Below are positions 16,042 to 24,476 of a DNA stretch of 41,084 nucleotides, one piece after another. The DNA comes from UBA4615 sp046046245 (GTDB taxonomy: Bacteria; Pseudomonadota; Gammaproteobacteria; Burkholderiales; Burkholderiaceae_E), in the NCBI GenBank assembly GCA_046046245.1, contig JBJOKE010000062.1, positions 1 through 41,084 of the forward strand, written 5' to 3'. Below the pieces are notes generated by a model. It was not told where the DNA came from. It saw only the letters and a list, made by a program, of their open reading frames with translations, and made no database searches. The position numbers and the translations under genes were made by a program. Numbering within the stretch: the stretch's first letter is position 1; every line of letters begins with the position of its first letter.

Positions 16042-16668
16042 GTGGCGCTCGTCCGTTCCGCCTCGCCGCGCTGGGAAGCCGCCGCCCAGCGGCTGGTCTC
16101 GGCGCTGGCCGCCCAGCCCGACTCGGCGGCACGCAGCCGCCTGCTCGAGCGCGTCGCGGGGCGCTTCGGCAGCGCCCACTACCTGAGCTTCGTGCAGCTG
16201 CTCTGCGCGGTCGAGCAGTTCGGCGACCCGGCGGCGCGCACGGTCGTGGCCGACGCGCTCGCCGGCGCGATCGCCAGCGGCCGCGTACCCTCGGGCACCG
16301 TGCCGGCCTGGGGCGCGGCGTCACCGCGCCCGGCGGCACCGGGCACGGCGGGCGCCGGCGGCCGCCCCCTCGGCCCCATCGAGTTCGTCTGCGCGGCGCT
16401 GCTGCAGCCGGGCGTGACGCCCGCCGCCGGTGCGGCCGACGCGGAGTTCGCGCTGCGCCGTCTGGTCTCGCTGCTGAACGCGTCGCCGCGTGCGGCCGTG
16501 CTCTACGCGGCACGGCTGCGCTCGCACGCGGGCGATCCGCTCGAGGGCGCGCTCAGTCGGCGCACGCGCGCCACGCTCGACGCGCTCGGCGCGCACTGGA
16601 CGCCGGACGAGCCGCCGGAGCGGATGGTCCGGCGGGCGATCGCCGCCGCGCTCGCGCCCGCGCGCTGA
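16042..16668 (+). CDS. Unrecognised helical protein of the T3SS operon
   Basis: A 208-residue protein starting at GTG that I cannot assign to a family. It has no membrane segment or signal peptide. Two mainly helical parts (about 8-85 and 112-205) are joined by a Pro/Ala/Gly-rich linker (about 92-112). The second part has GPIEFVCAALLQPG, LRRLVSLLNASPRAAVLY and a C-terminal RRTRATLDALGAHW segment. It is the last plus-strand gene of the regulator-sctQRST unit and converges on sctP with 13 bases between them. A T3SS chaperone, gatekeeper-like or accessory role would fit the position, but nothing in the sequence proves it. Confidence 0.65.
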   Translation: MALVRSASPRWEAAAQRLVSALAAQPDSAARSRLLERVAGRFGSAHYLSFVQLLCAVEQFGDPAARTVVADALAGAIASGRVPSGTVPAWGAASPRPAAPGTAGAGGRPLGPIEFVCAALLQPGVTPAAGAADAEFALRRLVSLLNASPRAAVLYAARLRSHAGDPLEGALSRRTRATLDALGAHWTPDEPPERMVRRAIAAALAPAR

Positions 16669-16681
16669 CGCGCCCTCCGGT

Positions 16682-17476
16682 TCAGCCGAACCGCAGCGAT
16701 CCGACCCGCAGCCCGCGGCTGCGCAACCGGTCCTCGAGGGTCTTCAGCGCGTCCTGGACGCGCGCGTGGCCGTCTGCGCGCGGCACCACCGTCAGGTGCA
16801 GCACGCCAGCCTCGCGCACGAGCACGATCCGCTCGACCGGCACCGAGGCGCCCGGGAAGGTGAGCGTGACCGTGCGGTCGGACGGATCGGACAGCGGCAG
16901 ACGGTCCATCAGCCACTGCACCAGCTCGGCGGTGTCGGTGGCGGGCGCCGCCGCGGCGGCCGCGTGCAGCGCCATCGCGGCGTGAAAGGGCGCCGGCAAG
17001 GGCGTCTCGATCACGACCGGCGACGCGCGCTCCGCGTCGCGGCCGGCGGCGGCGAGGACGCGCGCGGCCGTCCGCCCGACCTCGTCGGCGCCGGCCCGCG
17101 CAGCCGGCGGCGCCGCGGGCGAGGCGCCCGCCGCCGAGGGGGCGGCCGACGCGTCGGCGGCGGTACCGTCGTCGCGGTCGCCATCGGCACGGGCGTCGGC
17201 AGCGCGGGCGTCGTCGAGCGCGGCGTCGCGCGCCGGGGCGGACCGGGGCGACGCGCCCTCGCGCGCGGCGCAGCCGAACTCTTCGCGCCCTTCCGGCCGC
17301 CGTGCGGCCTCGTCGCGGGCATCGGGCGGCGCCGCGTCGCGTGTCGTCGCCTCGCGCTGGCGCACGTCGGACAGCCGGTCCTCGAACCGGCGGCGCAGTT
17401 CGTCCGCCGGCCGCATCCGTTCCGTGCCACCTGGCGCGGGCGGCGGCCCCACCGTGCAGCCGTCGATGCGGCTCAT
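16682..17476 (-). CDS. sctP: T3SS needle-length/substrate-switch protein SctP (putative)
   Basis: A 264-residue protein. The first 170 residues are hydrophilic, disordered-looking and rich in Arg, Asp and Ala. The C-terminal domain (about 185-264: VQWLMDRLPLSD, TVTLTFPG, RIVLVREAGVLHLTVVP, ending LRVGSLRF) resembles the compact substrate-specificity domain of SctP/FliK proteins, with alternating strands and a final helix. SctP measures needle length and switches export specificity through SctU. Its ATG overlaps the sctO stop (ATGA) and it ends the minus-strand operon, the expected place after N and O. The assignment rests on order and domain shape, since SctP sequences diverge strongly. Confidence 0.72.
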   Translation of the reverse strand: MSRIDGCTVGPPPAPGGTERMRPADELRRRFEDRLSDVRQREATTRDAAPPDARDEAARRPEGREEFGCAAREGASPRSAPARDAALDDARAADARADGDRDDGTAADASAAPSAAGASPAAPPAARAGADEVGRTAARVLAAAGRDAERASPVVIETPLPAPFHAAMALHAAAAAAPATDTAELVQWLMDRLPLSDPSDRTVTLTFPGASVPVERIVLVREAGVLHLTVVPRADGHARVQDALKTLEDRLRSRGLRVGSLRFG

Positions 17477-17961
17477 CGCGCGCCTGCGCGCGACCGTCCG
17501 GTCGCCGCCGCGTCGGCGAGTTCCTGGAACGCGACCTCCTCCTCGAGGTTCGCCGCCCGTCGCCGCTCGGCGTCGGCGCGCCGCTGCAGCGCGTCGAGTC
17601 GGGACTGCTCGCGTCGCCATGCGGCCCGTGCCGCTGTCGCCACCTGCCGGAGTCGTTCCATCTCGGTCTCCCACCAGTTCACGTAGTCGGCCGCCTCGCT
17701 CAACGAGCGGGCGACGTCGGCGCGCCGTGCGTCGGCGACCGCGGTCCAGCGGACCCGCTGCGTCGGCTCGAGCGCGGCGAGCCAGGCGCGGAACTCGCGC
17801 GCCGCGCGCTGCCAGTCGGCCTCGATGTCGACGGCCTTCGCATGCTCGGCGCGCCCTTCGTCGAGCGCCTCGAGGCTGCGTCGCATCGCCTGCTCGGCCT
17901 GTCCGGTCCGCAGTCGCCGCAGCTCGATGAGCCGCCCCCAGCGACGAGACGGACGGCTCAC
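17473..17961 (-). CDS. sctO: T3SS ATPase stalk protein SctO
   Basis: A 162-residue protein that is nearly all heptad-rich helix with many Arg, Glu and Ala (for example LRRLRTGQAEQAMRRSLEAL and RREQSRLDALQRRADAERRR). That is the antiparallel coiled-coil hairpin of SctO/FliJ, which sits in the ATPase ring and touches the SctV export platform. Size and position directly after sctN fit. It starts at GTG, overlapping the sctN stop (GTGA). Individual SctO sequences are poorly conserved, so context carries much of the call. Confidence 0.8.
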   Translation of the reverse strand: MSRPSRRWGRLIELRRLRTGQAEQAMRRSLEALDEGRAEHAKAVDIEADWQRAAREFRAWLAALEPTQRVRWTAVADARRADVARSLSEAADYVNWWETEMERLRQVATAARAAWRREQSRLDALQRRADAERRRAANLEEEVAFQELADAAATGRSRAGAR

Positions 17962-19280
17962 GTCGCGAGCGCGGCCAGCCCGCGCAGGGTCTCGTCGAAG
18001 GCTGCGCCTTCCTCGGGGCGCTGCGCGACGAGCGCGCGGATGGCCGGCATGCGCTCGATCGCCGCGTCGGCCAGGGGGTCGGTCCCGGCCTTGTACTCGC
18101 CCACCTGCAGCAGGAACTCGACCTCGGCGTGCCGCGCCATGAGCGCACGCACGCGCGCCGCGTGCTCGCGGTGGCGCACGTCGGCGACCCGCGGGAACAC
18201 GCGGCTCAGGCTGGCGAGCACGTCGATCGCCGGGAACAGTCCCTGCTTGGACTGCGCGCGCGACAGGATCACGTGGCCGTCGAGGATCGAGCGCACCTCC
18301 TCGCCGACCGGGTCGGCGGTGTCCTCGTCCTCGAGCAGCACCGAGTAGAAGGCGGTGATCGAACCGGTCTCGTCGTTGCCCGCGCGCTCGAACAGCCGCG
18401 GCAGCTCGGCGAAGACCGACGGCGGGAAACCGCGCCGCACCGCCGGCTCGCCGGCCGCCAGCCCGATCTCGCGAAGCGCGCGCGCGAAGCGCGTCACCGA
18501 GTCCATCATCAGCAGCACGCGCGCACCCTGCGCGCGGAATCCCTCTGCGATCGCGGTCGCCGCGTGCGCGGCGCGCACGCGCTCCATCGCGGGTCGCTCC
18601 GAGGTCGAGACGACGATCACCGAGCGTGCGAGCCCCTCGGCCCCGAGCGCATCGTCGATGAACTCGCGGACCTCGCGGCCGCGCTCGCCGATCAGCGCGA
18701 TCACGTTGACCTCGGCGCGGCCATGCCGCGCGAGCATGCCGAGCAGCGTGCTCTTGCCGACGCCAGCGGGCGCGAACACGCCGACCCGCTGGCCGACGCC
18801 CACGGTCACCAGCGCGTCGAGCGCGCGCACGCCGGTCGCGAAGGTCTCGGCCACCGGCTTGCGCCGCAGCGGATCGGGCGCCGGCGCGAACACCGGCGCG
18901 CGCGCGAGCGGCTCGACCAGGGGCGGCCCGCCGTCGATCGGCGTGCCGTTCGCGTCGAGCACGCGCCCGAGCAGCGCGCGCCCCACCGGGACGCGGGGCA
19001 TGGCCGGGCCGGGCACGACCTCGGCCGAGGTCGACACGCCGTGCAGCGGCGCGAGCGGCGCGAGCACTGCGACGCCACGCGACACGCCGATCACCTCGGC
19101 CGGGATCCGCAGGCCGACCTCGCGGTCGACGACCTCGCACTGCTGGCCGATCCGCACGTCGAGTCCGCCCACGCGCAGCGTCGCCCCGACGGTCTCCAGC
19201 ACGCGGCCGCGACGACGGGTCGTGTGCGCCGAGGCGAGCGTGCGCAGCAGCGTCGGATCGAGCCCGGGGCGGCCGATCAC
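17958..19280 (-). CDS. sctN: T3SS ATPase SctN
   Basis: A 440-residue F1-type ATPase of the SctN/FliI family that unfolds and releases substrates and chaperones at the base of the apparatus. It has the N-terminal barrel (about 20-90), Walker A APAGVGKST at 171-179, IGERGREVREF, the Walker B strand VLLMMDSVTRFA, and the family region GSITAFYSVLLEDED followed by DPVGEEVRSILDGHVILSR. Length is standard. The start is a GTG overlapping the sctL stop; no better upstream ATG is free of sctL. Confidence 0.96.
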   Translation of the reverse strand: MIGRPGLDPTLLRTLASAHTTRRRGRVLETVGATLRVGGLDVRIGQQCEVVDREVGLRIPAEVIGVSRGVAVLAPLAPLHGVSTSAEVVPGPAMPRVPVGRALLGRVLDANGTPIDGGPPLVEPLARAPVFAPAPDPLRRKPVAETFATGVRALDALVTVGVGQRVGVFAPAGVGKSTLLGMLARHGRAEVNVIALIGERGREVREFIDDALGAEGLARSVIVVSTSERPAMERVRAAHAATAIAEGFRAQGARVLLMMDSVTRFARALREIGLAAGEPAVRRGFPPSVFAELPRLFERAGNDETGSITAFYSVLLEDEDTADPVGEEVRSILDGHVILSRAQSKQGLFPAIDVLASLSRVFPRVADVRHREHAARVRALMARHAEVEFLLQVGEYKAGTDPLADAAIERMPAIRALVAQRPEEGAAFDETLRGLAALAT

Positions 19281-19900
19281 GACGACGCCCCCGGCGTCCG
19301 CGACAGCGCCGCACGGACGGCGTCGAGCTGGACCTCGAGCCCGGCCTCGACGACGCCCTCGTCCGATTCGATCTCGCAGTCGAGCGGCTGCAGCCCCGGA
19401 TCGGCGAGCACCTCCAGCACCGGCGGACCGGCATCGGCCGCGGGCGCGGCGGCGACGGCGGCTGCGACCGACGGGTGCACGCGCAGCCGGACCGGCGACT
19501 CCGGGTCGAGATCGGTGATCGCGCGGCGCGCGAGCGCGGCGACCACCGTCGCATCGCCGAGTTCGCCGGCGATCCGCGCGACCACCGCGAGCGCGAGCTC
19601 GACGACCGCTGCCTCGCGCGCCGCACGCTCGGCACGCAGCGTCGCGTCGAGTTCGGCGAGCGACTCGGCGAGGCGGCGCGACGCGTCGCGCTCGGCCTGC
19701 ACGCGCCCCTGCTCCAGACCCTCGCGGCGCGCGCGCTCGAGCCGCTGCCGGCCGCGCCGGAGCAGGTCGCCGCGCAGGGTCTCGAGCCGGCGCAGCGTGG
19801 CGACCGCGTCGCCGACGGCGGGCAGCGCGTCGGCCGCGACGATCGGCTCGTCGAGCTCGAGCGCGAGGCCGGCGGCGCGGGCGAGCACGAGCCGCGTCAT
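19277..19900 (-). CDS. sctL: T3SS stator protein SctL
   Basis: A 207-residue protein of the SctL/FliH family that links the SctN ATPase to the SctQ pods. A long charged helical region (about 40-100, LRRGRQRLERARREGLEQGR and on) precedes a C-terminal domain with VRLRVHPSVA and a closing CEIESDEGVVEAGLEVQLDAV, which is the conserved end of SctL. It lies between sctK and sctN, with ATGA and GTGA overlaps at the two ends. Confidence 0.9.
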   Translation of the reverse strand: MTRLVLARAAGLALELDEPIVAADALPAVGDAVATLRRLETLRGDLLRRGRQRLERARREGLEQGRVQAERDASRRLAESLAELDATLRAERAAREAAVVELALAVVARIAGELGDATVVAALARRAITDLDPESPVRLRVHPSVAAAVAAAPAADAGPPVLEVLADPGLQPLDCEIESDEGVVEAGLEVQLDAVRAALSRTPGASS

Positions 19901-20445
19901 GCCGCCGCTCCCCGGCGCGCGGTGGGCGGCCGCCAGAGCATCCGTGCCGCGTCGACCGCGCGGCGCAGGCCCGCCGGGTCGACGCCGGCGAGCGCGTCAG
20001 ACGGACCGAACAGGCGGGCCAGGCGCTGTGCGACCGCCGGCGGCAGCGCCGCATCGCGGACCAGCGCCTCGCCGCCCAGCGAGGTCAGCGCGGCGAGCGG
20101 ATCCTCGCCCCAGTGCCAGTCGGCCCCCGGCGTCACCGGCGGGCGCAGCGCGATCACCGCGGACAGGCGTGCGGCGCCGATCGCGGCCGACAGGGGCCGC
20201 AGCACGCGGCCGTCGATCGTCCGGCGCAGCCGCGACGCGCAGAGCACGGCGCCGGCGACCCGCGCGAGCTCGTCGCGCGCCGCCGGCTCGAGCGCGGCCC
20301 ACTCGGGCAGCCGTCCCACGGGCGTGGTGTCGGACAGGCGCAGCCGCGCGGCCTCGCCGTCGCCGAGGTCCGCGAGCGTACGTGCCTCGAGGCACCAGCG
20401 GCGGCGGGCCTCGGCGCCGGCCGCGGACGTCGCGGAGCCGCTCAC
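19897..20445 (-). CDS. sctK: T3SS sorting-platform adaptor SctK
   Basis: A 182-residue soluble protein between sctJ and sctL, the standard SctK position. The sequence is helical and Ala/Arg/Leu-rich; the central RLRLSDTTPVGRLPEWAALEP and LRPPVTPGADWHWGEDPLAAL segments resemble the loosely conserved SctK/NolU/HrpD group. SctK connects the SctD cytoplasmic ring to SctQ. It starts with GTG overlapping the sctJ stop. Because the family is divergent, the assignment leans on gene order. Confidence 0.75.
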   Translation of the reverse strand: MSGSATSAAGAEARRRWCLEARTLADLGDGEAARLRLSDTTPVGRLPEWAALEPAARDELARVAGAVLCASRLRRTIDGRVLRPLSAAIGAARLSAVIALRPPVTPGADWHWGEDPLAALTSLGGEALVRDAALPPAVAQRLARLFGPSDALAGVDPAGLRRAVDAARMLWRPPTARRGAAA

Positions 20446-21230
20446 CGCGACTCCAGGCGGGCGTGGGCCGGGCCGCGCCCGCGGCGCACGCGCAGCGCGC
20501 CGAACGCGGCCGCCGCGAGCAGCCCGAGACCGAGCGCGCCCGCGATCCAGCCGGCACGCTGCGACAGCACGCCCGCCGGCGCCGCGGCCGCGACGGGTGC
20601 GGCCGCGTTCGCGTCGAGCGCCGGGAACAGCGTCACCGTCACGCTGTCGTACGAGAGTCCCTCGACGCTGTTCACGACCAGCGCCTTGATCTGTCCGATG
20701 TGCCGGCTCATGTCGACGCCGGGCCGGTGCTTGACCATCACCGAGGCCGATGCGGGACGCGGCTTGTCCGAGAGCGGATCGCGCTCGGGCACCGCGAGGT
20801 GCACCCGCGCGACCACGACGCCGTCGATCGTCGACAGCGTGTTCGACAGCTCCTGCGACAGACCGTAGATCAGCCGCGCGCGCTCCTCGAGCGCCGACGA
20901 CACGAAGCCCTCCTTGCGGAACACCTGGCCGAGGCTCTCGAACTCTTCGCGCGGCAGCCCGGCCGCCCGCAGCGTGTCGACCGAGCGCGCGAAGTCGTCG
21001 CGCCTGACCTCGACCGACCAGGTCGCGGCGTCGCGGCTGCGCTTCTCGGCGCGGATGCCGGCCGACTGCAGCGCCGCGACGAGCTCGTTGGCCTGGCGCT
21101 CGCTCAGCCGGCTGTAGAGCTCGGTCTCGTTGCAGCCGGCGAGCGCGACGGCGAGCACGAGCACCGCGAGCGCGCGGGCGGTACGGGGCCTCGAGGCGGG
21201 ACGGTCGGACATCGGGGTCGACGGGTTCAT
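20442..21230 (-). CDS. sctJ: T3SS inner-membrane ring lipoprotein SctJ
   Basis: A 262-residue lipoprotein that forms the inner ring with SctD. A signal peptide ends in a lipobox (VALAGC). The YscJ/FliF domain follows with ELYSRLSERQANELVAALQSAGI, LPREEFESLGQVFRKEGFVSS, and RARLIYGLSQELSNTLSTIDGVVVARVHLAVP. A single C-terminal membrane helix (about 222-245) is followed by a short Arg-rich tail. The ATG at 21230 is taken; an ATG at 21212 (MSDRP) is also possible and would not change the signal peptide. Confidence 0.95.
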   Translation of the reverse strand: MNPSTPMSDRPASRPRTARALAVLVLAVALAGCNETELYSRLSERQANELVAALQSAGIRAEKRSRDAATWSVEVRRDDFARSVDTLRAAGLPREEFESLGQVFRKEGFVSSALEERARLIYGLSQELSNTLSTIDGVVVARVHLAVPERDPLSDKPRPASASVMVKHRPGVDMSRHIGQIKALVVNSVEGLSYDSVTVTLFPALDANAAAPVAAAAPAGVLSQRAGWIAGALGLGLLAAAAFGALRVRRGRGPAHARLESR

Positions 21231-21243
21231 GGCGAGATGGGGT

Positions 21244-22410
21244 TCAGAGGGCGAGTCGGCTGGTGCGGCCGTCGCGTTCGAGCTCGACGTCGCGGGCCTC
21301 GATACGGGCGATCCGGTGCCCGCTCGGCAGCAGCGCCCCCTCGAAGTAGCGTGCGCCGTCGGCGGTGACGACATAGCCGCCCGGACCGTAGACGATGGTC
21401 ACGACGCGCTTGGACGGATCGAGGGCCGCGGGCGCGGCGGGCCGCGCCGGGCCGGTCTCGACGATCTCGACGGCGAGCGACGCGAGCCCGCGGATGTCGC
21501 GTCGCGCGGCCGCCTCGGCGCGTGCGCGCCGCTCGGCGTCGGGCTCGTGCAGGCGGGCCTGCACGACGCCGCGGCCCATGTGGCGGACTTCGGCACGGAC
21601 GCCGTTGAGCCGCAGCACGTCGGCGACCTGGCGAGCGATCTGCTCGCCCGAGGCGAGGTCGAGCGAGGCGGTCAGGCCGGCCGCAGCGAGCCCCGCGGCG
21701 ATCCGCGCCCGGTCCGCATCGTGGTCGACGAGGCCGTCCACCACCGGCGGACCCGATGCGGCGCGCTGCACGCGCAACTGACCGAAACCCTCGGCCGACA
21801 GCCAGGCGCGCACCGCGTCGGTCGACGCGGCGCGTTCGGGCGCCGGGCGAGTGGGGCCGACCGGCTGCGCGAGCCACACGGCCGCGACCAGCACCGGCAG
21901 CGCGAGCGCGACGGCCGCGAGCGGCCAGCGGCGCCGCGCGCGTGCGAGCACGCCGACGCCCCCGACCGGCAGCGGGCGATCGGCAGCGGGCGACGGGCCG
22001 GGCAGCGCCGGGCGCCGGGCCGCGACCGAGGCGCGCGCGAGCCGCCGGCAGGCCCGCCATGCGCCCTCGTCATCGGGGCCGACCGCAACCAGCGCGTCGC
22101 CGATCGCGAGCGGCGTCCAGCGCGGCAGCACCGCCGGCCGGCCGGGCTCGAGCGCCACGCCGAGCAGCGCGACCGTGCCCGACTCCACCTCGACGACCGC
22201 GCCGTCCGGACCGCGCTCGAGCCGGACACACACGCCCGCCGTCGACGGATCGCGCAGCACCACGTCGTTGTCCCATGCGTGGCCGATCCGCAGCGGTCGG
22301 TCGGCCTCGAGCCGCAGCCGCGCGCCCGCGCGCGGGCCGTGGACGACCTCGAGGACGAGCAGGTCCGTGTCGACGCCGCGCCCTGGACCGCCGCCGCGCT
22401 GCCTCAGCAT
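21244..22410 (-). CDS. sctD: T3SS inner-membrane ring protein SctD
   Basis: A 388-residue bitopic protein. The cytoplasmic FHA-like domain (about 18-115) contains GARLRLEADRPLRIGHAWDNDVVLRD, and it recruits SctK/SctQ in other systems. One membrane helix follows (about 161-180, LAAVALALPVLVAAVWLA). The periplasmic part has BON/ring-building modules (about 195-340) and ends in a short strand-rich segment. Length and domain order match SctD. The first bases overlap the sctC stop by 7 bases, and sctJ starts 13 bases after its stop. Confidence 0.9.
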   Translation of the reverse strand: MLRQRGGGPGRGVDTDLLVLEVVHGPRAGARLRLEADRPLRIGHAWDNDVVLRDPSTAGVCVRLERGPDGAVVEVESGTVALLGVALEPGRPAVLPRWTPLAIGDALVAVGPDDEGAWRACRRLARASVAARRPALPGPSPAADRPLPVGGVGVLARARRRWPLAAVALALPVLVAAVWLAQPVGPTRPAPERAASTDAVRAWLSAEGFGQLRVQRAASGPPVVDGLVDHDADRARIAAGLAAAGLTASLDLASGEQIARQVADVLRLNGVRAEVRHMGRGVVQARLHEPDAERRARAEAAARRDIRGLASLAVEIVETGPARPAAPAALDPSKRVVTIVYGPGGYVVTADGARYFEGALLPSGHRIARIEARDVELERDGRTSRLAL

Positions 22411-24476
22411 TCCGGTTCCCTCGGTCCGCCGCAGGGGACCACCATCGGGCGCCGCACGCCCGACCAGGTCTGCACGGATGGCGTCATCACCGTGGTCGGC
22501 AGCGCGACCGGGGCCTGGGCCGGGACCGGCAGCACGGCGGGCAGCGGCGCGGGCGCCGATGCACGCGGCGTCGCCACGGGCGCGGGCAGCGACGGCGCGG
22601 GGGCGGGCGCGGGCAGCGACAGCGCGGCGGGCGCGGGCTCGGCGCGCGGCGCGACGGTGGCGAGCGCGCGGTCCGCGGCGATCAGCCGCGGCGTGATCAG
22701 GATCAGCCGCTCGATCCGCTGGCTGGTGTCGGTGCGGTTACGGAACAGCGCGCCCACCGCAGGCAGGTCGCCGAGCACTGGCACCTTGTCGGTCTTGCGG
22801 TCGCGCAGCTCGCGCGTCATGCCGCCGATCAGCAGGCTCTCGCCCTCGAGGATCAGCGCCTGCGTGTTGATCGTCGAACGGTCGACGATCGGGATCGCAT
22901 CGACGGTCTGCTCGGTCACCCGGCCGTCCTCGACGCCCACCATCATCCGGATCCGCCAGCGGTCGCCGTCCCGGAACACGTTCGGCGTCACGCGCAGCGA
23001 GGTGCCCGCCGACACGTTGAACAGGTCGACCTCCTCGCGGCCGGCCACGCGGACGTAGAAGGTCTGGTTGCTGTCGAACAGCGCCTCGACGTTCGACAGC
23101 GTGACCAGCTGCGGGCGCGAGACGACGCGGGCCGCGCCGTCGGAGGCGAGCGCGTTGATCCGCGAGATGAAGTTCGCGCCGTTGCCGAGCACGGTCGAGA
23201 CGAACAGGCCCTGCCCCGAGGGCGTGATCTGCTGCCCGGCGCGCAGCAGCAGGTCGCTCGCGGTGCCGTTGCCGAAGAGGACCTCGTTGCGGCCGTTGAC
23301 CCAGCGCCAGTTGACGCCGAGCTGCTCCAGGCGGGTCACGTTGACGTCGACGATCGTCGCCTCGACCTCGACCATCTGCGGCGGCACGTCGAGCGCGGCG
23401 ATCAGTTCCTCGTACATCGGCAGCCGCTCGGTCACGTCGCGCACGATCACCGCGTTCGAGCGAGGATCGGCCTCGATGCGGGCGGCGCCGACGGTGTTGA
23501 CGACGAAGCGCTGCGGGATCAGCAGCGAACCGTCGGGTCCGATGCCGGCCGCCGGCACCGCGCCGCCGACGCGCGTGGCGGCCGGGACGCCGCCGGCCGC
23601 GAGCGGATCGCCGACCTCGGCACCGGCCTGCGGGCGCCCGGCTTCGGCGAGCCCGCCACCCTTGAGCTTGGGCTGGGTCGGAGGCAGCAGGCGATCGGTC
23701 GCGGTGGCCGGCGCCGGCTCCGCGGACGCGACCGTGGCGCCCGGCGGCAGCTGCTGGGCGACCGTCTGGCCGAGCCCGGCGGTCACGCTGCGCAGCACGC
23801 TCGCCACGCCCGGCACGACGATCTGGCGGTTGCCGAAGGCGAGCCGCGTGTCCTGCGCCCACGCATGCCTCAGGAAGAAGACGCGAAAGCCGATCGGCGG
23901 CGTCGCGGTGCCGGGGGTCGGCGCCGCCGCGCGCACCGTGGGCGCCGCGGCCGAGAGCCGGGCGCCGTCGGCCCGGACGAGCTCGTCCATCTGCTGCAGG
24001 AACCGCGGTCCGCCGACCGCCACCAGCGTGCCCGACTGGACGATGCGGAGCGTGTTGCGCGAGTCGGGCAAGCCGAGCTCGACCGCACCCGCCTGGATGC
24101 GCGCGGCCTGCACCGGATCGGTCGCATAGGTCCGCGTGCCGACCTCGGAGGCCGGATAGACGTGGACCGCCGCGCCGTCGTAGTAGGCCGACATCGAGAA
24201 GCTGCGCGCGATGTCGCGGAACACCGACTGGATGCTGCCCTCGAAGCGGCCGTTCACCACGCCCTGCAGCGCGGGGCTCACCGACACCGGCGCCTCGGCG
24301 TAGGCGAACAGCTCCTGCAGGAAGGCAGCGAGCGGCTGCTCCCGGGCCACCAGCGCGACCCGCCGACCCGAACCCGGCGGCTCGCCGGCCACGGCGGGCA
24401 GCGCCGCGGCGATCAGCGCGACGCACAGCGACGCGAGCGCGACCGCGCGCAGGGGGCCTCGACGACGTGCGCTCAT
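22404..24476 (-). CDS. sctC: T3SS outer-membrane secretin SctC
   Basis: A 690-residue secretin with a signal peptide (about 1-30). The N0/N1-type domains follow (ALVAREQPLAAFLQELFAYAEAPVSV, then RIVQSGTLVAVGGPRFLQQMDEL), and the N3 and secretin core starts near 330 (ADPRSNAVIVRDVTERLPMYEELI, MVEVEATIVDVN). It closes with the conserved ALILEGESLLIGGMTRE and LILITPRLI near 595. A 90-residue Pro/Ala/Val-rich tail follows and ends with two Cys (PCGGPREPEC). Some secretins carry a pilotin-binding end there. The start overlaps the sctV stop (ATGA). Confidence 0.94.
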   Translation of the reverse strand: MSARRRGPLRAVALASLCVALIAAALPAVAGEPPGSGRRVALVAREQPLAAFLQELFAYAEAPVSVSPALQGVVNGRFEGSIQSVFRDIARSFSMSAYYDGAAVHVYPASEVGTRTYATDPVQAARIQAGAVELGLPDSRNTLRIVQSGTLVAVGGPRFLQQMDELVRADGARLSAAAPTVRAAAPTPGTATPPIGFRVFFLRHAWAQDTRLAFGNRQIVVPGVASVLRSVTAGLGQTVAQQLPPGATVASAEPAPATATDRLLPPTQPKLKGGGLAEAGRPQAGAEVGDPLAAGGVPAATRVGGAVPAAGIGPDGSLLIPQRFVVNTVGAARIEADPRSNAVIVRDVTERLPMYEELIAALDVPPQMVEVEATIVDVNVTRLEQLGVNWRWVNGRNEVLFGNGTASDLLLRAGQQITPSGQGLFVSTVLGNGANFISRINALASDGAARVVSRPQLVTLSNVEALFDSNQTFYVRVAGREEVDLFNVSAGTSLRVTPNVFRDGDRWRIRMMVGVEDGRVTEQTVDAIPIVDRSTINTQALILEGESLLIGGMTRELRDRKTDKVPVLGDLPAVGALFRNRTDTSQRIERLILITPRLIAADRALATVAPRAEPAPAALSLPAPAPAPSLPAPVATPRASAPAPLPAVLPVPAQAPVALPTTVMTPSVQTWSGVRRPMVVPCGGPREPEC

